In this document: positions 5,109-8,088 of the stretch, in pieces
How the letters are laid out: every line of letters begins with the position of its first letter
How positions within the stretch are numbered: position 1 is the first letter of the stretch
Assembly: GCA_049976725.1 (NCBI GenBank)
Contig: JBMFHR010000040.1
Span: 1-8,088, forward strand
From: Conexivisphaera sp049976725
Lineage (GTDB): Archaea; Thermoproteota; Nitrososphaeria; Conexivisphaerales; Conexivisphaeraceae
Direction of reading: 5' to 3'
DNA length: 8,088 nt
The notes under the pieces: model-generated
Databases searched by the model: none
What the model saw: the letters and a program-made list of their open reading frames with translations, nothing else
What the model was told of the DNA's origin: nothing
Program-made: the position numbers and the translations under genes

Positions 5109-5525
5109 ATGATACCCATGCCCAGGGGCTACCACGCCCACGGGGCCCTGAGGGGGCTAGTCCTCTGGGTCCTCAACCAGTCGCCGGCCAACGGCGCCGA
5201 GGTGATCTCGACCGTGGAGAAGATGTGGTGGGGGCTCTGGAGGCCCTCCCCCGGCACGATTTACCCCCTCCTCTCGTCGATGGCCAGCGAGGGCCTCATC
5301 AGGAGGAGGCCTGACGGCAGGTACGAGATCACGGAGTCGGGCAGGAGGGAGCTGGAGGAGAGCTACTGGATCCCTCAGAGGAAGCCGATGAGCGTGGACG
5401 CGGCCCTGGAGGAGCTGGAGGGCTACCTCCGGTACCTCGAGGACATGAGGGGCTCGCTCGCGGGGCGCGGCCAGCGGCTGCTCGAGCTGGCCGAGAGGCT
5501 CAGGAGGCTGGCGGCCGATGCCTGA
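5109..5525 (+). CDS. PadR-family transcriptional regulator
   Basis: This 138-residue protein is a PadR-type winged helix with a C-terminal dimerisation helix. GYHAHGALRGLVLWVLNQSP (7-26) is the first helix region, PSPGTIYPLLSSMASEGLI (47-65) is the recognition-helix signature of the family, and GRYEITESGRREL (70-82) is the wing and following helix. Residues ~95-137 form a charged, Leu-rich helix suited to dimerisation. PadR proteins are usually repressors released by small, often toxic, molecules and commonly sit next to the exporter they control. Here the gene overlaps the ABC ATPase start by 8 bp, so regulator and transporter are co-transcribed. The ATG at 5109 is preferred because of the TATA box about 26 nt upstream; a second ATG three codons later is possible. 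A perfect inverted repeat at 5083-5098 is its likely operator. Confidence 0.88.
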   Translation: MIPMPRGYHAHGALRGLVLWVLNQSPANGAEVISTVEKMWWGLWRPSPGTIYPLLSSMASEGLIRRRPDGRYEITESGRRELEESYWIPQRKPMSVDAALEELEGYLRYLEDMRGSLAGRGQRLLELAERLRRLAADA

Positions 5526-6519
5526 GGGCGGAGGGGCGATAGTCGCCAGGGGCCTCACGAAGGTGTACGGCGGCAGGCTCGTGGCCGTGGACCACGTTGA
5601 CCTGGACGTGGAGGAGGGCGAGGTGTTCGCCCTCCTGGGGCCCAACGGTGCCGGGAAGACGACGACGATCGGCATGTTGACGACGCTCATCAGGCCGACG
5701 GAGGGCAGCGCGCTGGTGGGAGGGTACGACGTGACCTCGCAGCCCGAGATGGTCAGGCGCGTGATCGGCGTCGTGCCCCAGGAGTACACCGCCGACGAGG
5801 ACCTGACCGGCTGGGAGAACCTGATGTTCATAGCCAGGCTCTACGGTATCCCGGGGGACGAGGCCAGGAGGAGGGCCCAGGAGCTCCTGGAGATGGTCGA
5901 GCTGTCGAGGTTCGCCAGGACCAAGGTGGAGGCCTACTCCGGCGGGATGAGGCGCAGGCTCGAGATAGCGATGGGGCTCATAAACTCGCCGCGCGTGCTC
6001 TTCCTGGACGAGCCAACGCTGGGCCTCGACGTCCAGACCAGGACCGCCATGTGGTCGTACATCAGGAGGCTGAAGGATGAGTACGGCATGACCATACTGT
6101 TCACGACCCACTACATGGAGGAGGCCGACTCCTACGCCACCAGGATCGCGATAATGGACAGGGGGAGGATAGTGAGGGTCGGGACCCCGAGGGAGCTCAA
6201 GGAGAGCATAGGGGGCGACGTCGTGGTCCTGACCGTGGACGACAGGGACGCGGCGGTCGGGCTCCTGCGCTCCATGGGCCTGGAGCCGAGGGAGTACGAG
6301 GGATCCATAGTCTTCAAGCTGAGGGACGCGTCCACGGCCCTCCCGGAGGTGCTCAGGAGCCTAATGGGATCCGGCATCCAGGTGAGGAGGATGGAGGTCT
6401 CCGAGCCCACGATGGACGAGGTCTACATGGAGTACACCGGGAGGAGGCTCAGGGACGCGCAGGCTTCCTCGGAGGAGATCTTCGCCCTGAGGTCGACCAT
6501 CAGGAGGGCGAGGTCATGA
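5518..6519 (+). CDS. ABC transporter ATP-binding protein, DrrA-like exporter type
   Basis: This 333-residue ATPase has all nucleotide-binding motifs intact: Walker A GPNGAGKTT (41-49), Q-loop Gln88, signature YSGGM (140-144), Walker B VLFLDE (160-165), D-loop LGLD (168-171) and H-loop His198. The order and the C-terminal extension (~235-308, ending in EPTMDEVYMEYTGR) match the daunorubicin-resistance/ABC-2 exporter ATPases, which hydrolyse ATP to power export of drugs, lipids or glycans. The tail past ~310 (RLRDAQASSEEIFALRSTIR) is an extra acidic/basic helix of unknown role. The start is ATG at 5518, inside the end of padR, with AGGAGG at 5502-5507 (10-nt spacing). The stop overlaps the permease start in an ATGA. 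It should dimerise on the inner face of the membrane with the permease encoded next. The substrate cannot be determined. Confidence 0.93.
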   Translation: MPEGGGAIVARGLTKVYGGRLVAVDHVDLDVEEGEVFALLGPNGAGKTTTIGMLTTLIRPTEGSALVGGYDVTSQPEMVRRVIGVVPQEYTADEDLTGWENLMFIARLYGIPGDEARRRAQELLEMVELSRFARTKVEAYSGGMRRRLEIAMGLINSPRVLFLDEPTLGLDVQTRTAMWSYIRRLKDEYGMTILFTTHYMEEADSYATRIAIMDRGRIVRVGTPRELKESIGGDVVVLTVDDRDAAVGLLRSMGLEPREYEGSIVFKLRDASTALPEVLRSLMGSGIQVRRMEVSEPTMDEVYMEYTGRRLRDAQASSEEIFALRSTIRRARS

Positions 6520-7382
6520 GCGCCAGGCGCTACGGCCCCTTCCACGGGATCCTGGCGGTCGCCAACAGGGAGCTGGTCAAGTGGTACAAGGTCCCCTTCA
6601 TCATAGGCATGTCCCTGGTCCAGCCAATACTCTGGCTGGCCCTCTTCGGCAAGGCCATGGACCTGGGGAACCTGTTCAGCTCCTCCAGCCTCCAGATACC
6701 GGGACTCAACCTACCATCCCGGGTGATCGACGAGATAGGGAGGGAGGTCATGCTCAGGGTCTTCGGCGTCACCGACTACTTCTCCTTCCTGGCGGCCGGG
6801 ATGCTGTCCTTCATCGTCCTGTTCATGTCCATGAACAGCGGGATGACCCTGGTCTGGGACCGGAGGCTCGGAATACTGGGCAAGCTCCTGACGACGCCCG
6901 TCCCCAGGTCCAACCTGGTGATAGGGAAGTCGCTGGCGTCCGTCGTCAAGTCGCTGGTGCAGGCGTCAGTCGTCCTGCTGGTCGCAGTCCTGCTCGGCAT
7001 GCGCTTCGCTGCGGGGATCGGCCCGCTCGACTTCCTCGGCACCTACGCGGCGCTCTTCCTGCTCTCGATGGGCCTCTCGTCCCTCTTCCTGCTCCTCGCG
7101 CTGAGGGCGACGAGCTGGGAGAGCCAGATGATGATCATGAACCTCGTCAACATGCCCCTCCTCTTCACCAGCAACTCGTTCTACCCGCTCCAGATGATGC
7201 CCCAGTGGCTCAGGTACGTAGCCATGGTGAACCCGATAACCTACTCCAACGAGGCGATCAGGGGGCTCCTCCTGGGCACGCCCGGCGTCAACCTCCTCGC
7301 GGACTTCGCCTACCTGGCCGCCTTCGCGGCGCTCTTCACGGGGCTCCTGGCCGTCATGGCCCGGAGGATGCTGTCCCGGTGA
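6516..7382 (+). CDS. ABC-2 type permease, DrrB-like
   Basis: This 288-residue membrane subunit partners the preceding ATPase. The N-terminus has an amphipathic Arg/Lys segment (ANRELVKWYKVP, 16-27), then helices at about 26-46, 91-110, 140-162, 173-197, 202-222 and 262-283: six, as expected. An extracytoplasmic loop with a possible helix lies at 47-88. The ABC-2 hallmarks are the cytoplasmic WDRRLGILGKLLTTPVPRSN (114-133, the coupling region) and SFYPLQMMPQWLRYVAMVNP (221-240) before the last helix. The ATG lies in the ATGA shared with the ATPase stop, and AGGAGG at 6502-6507 is 8 nt upstream, so translation is coupled. Both subunits encoded once suggests a homodimeric permease with a homodimeric ATPase. 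Its last 29 bp overlap the acetyltransferase gene on the opposite strand. Confidence 0.9.
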   Translation: MSARRYGPFHGILAVANRELVKWYKVPFIIGMSLVQPILWLALFGKAMDLGNLFSSSSLQIPGLNLPSRVIDEIGREVMLRVFGVTDYFSFLAAGMLSFIVLFMSMNSGMTLVWDRRLGILGKLLTTPVPRSNLVIGKSLASVVKSLVQASVVLLVAVLLGMRFAAGIGPLDFLGTYAALFLLSMGLSSLFLLLALRATSWESQMMIMNLVNMPLLFTSNSFYPLQMMPQWLRYVAMVNPITYSNEAIRGLLLGTPGVNLLADFAYLAAFAALFTGLLAVMARRMLSR

Positions 7383-7953
7383 CCTCCGCCAGCGCCACGC
7401 CCCTCCTCCTCAGGACGTCCAGCGCCCTGGCCACCCCGTCCTCCGCCCCCACGACCCCGTGCATTACGTCCTCCACCACGCTCAGCCTCATCCCCAGGGA
7501 CCTCGCTATCCTGGCCATGGGCGTGTTCTCCAGGTGGTAGTACACCTCGATGCAGATGGCGCCCCTCCTGGCGGCCTCCACCACCATCAGCGCCATGGTC
7601 ACGGATCCCAGCCCCCTGGACCTGTGCGACGGGTGGACGACGGGCGCCAGCTCGGCGCAGCGCCTGCCGTCCATGAACGACTCGCCCTCGGCCACCAGGA
7701 CGTCCTCTATCTCGCCGAGGAGGACGAATCCCATCGGGTTCTCGGGCGGGAATATCCCGCGCACGTGCCCCTCGAAGTTCCTGTAAGCCGACAGGAAGCG
7801 CATGAATATCGTCTCGGGGTCCATGGACTCGTAGAACTTCACTATCCTGGCGGAGTCCCCCCGGTCGGCGAGCCTGAAGCGGTACCTGATTCCCTTGACG
7901 ACGTACTCGGCCAGGGGGCCCCCTTCCAACGCCCCCACTGTGGGAGCCGCCAT
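7354..7953 (-). CDS. GNAT N-acetyltransferase, Pat-like
   Basis: This 199-residue protein contains one GNAT fold (~22-165). YRFRLADRGDSARIVKFYESMDPETIFMRF (starting at 24, read across the first strand and helices) has the spacing of Pat-type protein acetyltransferases, including the S/D-P-E-T-I-x-x-R-F element. The acetyl-CoA pyrophosphate loop is HRSRGLGS (110-117), a good R/QxxGxG motif, followed by a helix and the strand CIEVYYHLENTPMARIARSLGM (starting at 134), the usual late GNAT motif with Asn before the last helix. Crenarchaeal Pat acetylates the chromatin protein Alba, so a protein lysine substrate is a reasonable guess, but small-molecule substrates cannot be excluded. There are ~20 extra N-terminal residues and ~35 C-terminal ones beyond the core. 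The ATG at 7953 is preceded by GGGGAG at 7965-7970 (11-nt spacing), and no TATA box lies at the leaderless distance, unlike its neighbours. Confidence 0.82.
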   Translation of the reverse strand: MAAPTVGALEGGPLAEYVVKGIRYRFRLADRGDSARIVKFYESMDPETIFMRFLSAYRNFEGHVRGIFPPENPMGFVLLGEIEDVLVAEGESFMDGRRCAELAPVVHPSHRSRGLGSVTMALMVVEAARRGAICIEVYYHLENTPMARIARSLGMRLSVVEDVMHGVVGAEDGVARALDVLRRRGVALAEVTGTASSGP

Positions 7954-7995
7954 TAATGAATTATCTCCCCACGCCGGGGGACGTGCGACTTAGAG

Positions 7996-8002
7996 TAAAT
8001 AA
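7996..8002 (-). promoter_or_regulatory. Possible TATA box of the GNAT gene
   Basis: TTATTTA on the minus strand is centred 46 nt upstream of the ATG at 7953. Transcription ~26 nt downstream would give a leader of about 20 nt containing GGGGAG (7965-7970), a plausible Shine-Dalgarno. Nothing TATA-like lies at the leaderless distance. It is a moderate match only. Confidence 0.35.
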
Positions 8003-8008
8003 TGGTAC

Positions 8009-8034
8009 AAAAACTGGAGGAAGGGAAGAGGGGC
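8009..8034 (-). terminator. Pyrimidine tract with T-run after the partial edge gene
   Basis: Starting 3 nt past the TAG stop of the partial minus-strand gene, the minus strand carries an almost pure pyrimidine tract ending in TTTTT (8013-8009). Archaeal intrinsic termination uses T-runs without needing a hairpin, so this may end that transcript before the GNAT promoter. The T-run is short. Confidence 0.35.
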
Positions 8035-8037
8035 TGG

Positions 8038-8088
8038 CTACTCCGGCAGTATCCTCTCGCCCGACACGCCGTTGAGGAGCGTGGCGGC
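8038..8088 (-). CDS. C-terminal end of an unidentified gene, 5' part outside window
   Basis: Reading leftward from the window edge, 16 codons encode AATLLNGVSGERILPE followed by TAG (8040-8038). The frame uses GC-rich third positions like the other genes and is followed by a pyrimidine/T-rich tract, which supports a true 3' end. The peptide is too short to assign to a family. It lies 84 bp upstream of the GNAT gene on the same strand. Confidence 0.5.
   Translation of the reverse strand, partial: AATLLNGVSGERILPE

Noticed and set aside
5157..6111. Minus-strand frames opposite padR and the ABC ATPase
   Set aside because: The opposite strand encodes Walker A, signature, Walker B and H-loop in order; the antisense products show no fold-like pattern.
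6581..7540. Plus-strand 319-codon frame shifted by one within the ABC permease
   Set aside because: The permease frame has clear ABC-2 motifs and helices; this one is Pro/Arg/His-rich and runs across the convergent GNAT gene.
1..8088. CRISPR array, tRNA/rRNA genes, insertion sequence ends or att sites
   Set aside because: No spaced direct repeats, tRNA-like cloverleaf, transposase or integrase frame, or paired terminal repeats were seen on either strand by reading; short imperfect ncRNAs cannot be excluded.

Overview
The window is GC-rich, gene-dense DNA from an archaeon, most likely a thermophilic member of the Thermoproteota (crenarchaeal side). Four things point there: the A+T-rich stretches are confined to short intergenic gaps holding archaeal TATA-like boxes about 26 nt ahead of start codons; arginine is mostly AGG; GTG and TTG starts occur beside ATG; and several families are typical of that group (coiled-coil PD-(D/E)XK protein, MscS with the crenarchaeal insertion, Pat-like acetyltransferase). 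The genus cannot be fixed from the sequence. No rRNA, tRNA, CRISPR array, insertion sequence or integrase was seen.

Layout, left to right. (1) The 3' part of a coiled-coil plus PD-(D/E)XK nuclease-like gene (+). (2) Convergent to it, a 498-codon ORF (-) joining an N-terminal flavin-reductase-like split barrel to a complete C-terminal MscS-type mechanosensitive channel. (3) Across a short divergent promoter region, an MFS sugar-porter-like transporter (+). (4) A small membrane protein (-), tail to tail with the transporter and sharing the four bases CTAG for both stops. (5) Across a second divergent promoter region, a two-gene operon (+): a small three-helix membrane protein and a PPOX-class flavin/F420 oxidoreductase. 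(6) An unrecognised alpha/beta protein (-), overlapping the oxidoreductase by 29 bp at the 3' ends. (7) Across a third divergent region, a PadR regulator, ABC ATPase and ABC-2 permease operon (+), with 8-bp and 4-bp overlaps: a self-contained, probably drug- or lipid-exporting unit under a local regulator. (8) A GNAT/Pat-like acetyltransferase (-), overlapping the permease by 29 bp at the 3' ends. (9) The last 16 codons of another minus-strand gene at the right edge.

Two organisational themes stand out. All six genes that begin at divergent gaps have an A/T-rich TATA-like element centred about 25-28 nt before the start codon, so their mRNAs are probably leaderless; the downstream ABC genes instead carry AGGAGG Shine-Dalgarno motifs. 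Of four convergent gene pairs, three overlap and the fourth is separated by 8 bp, so transcription must end inside, or read into, the opposing gene. The most unusual single item is the flavoredoxin-MscS fusion. The clearest regulatory signal is a perfect 6-4-6 inverted repeat between the TATA box and start of the padR-like gene.
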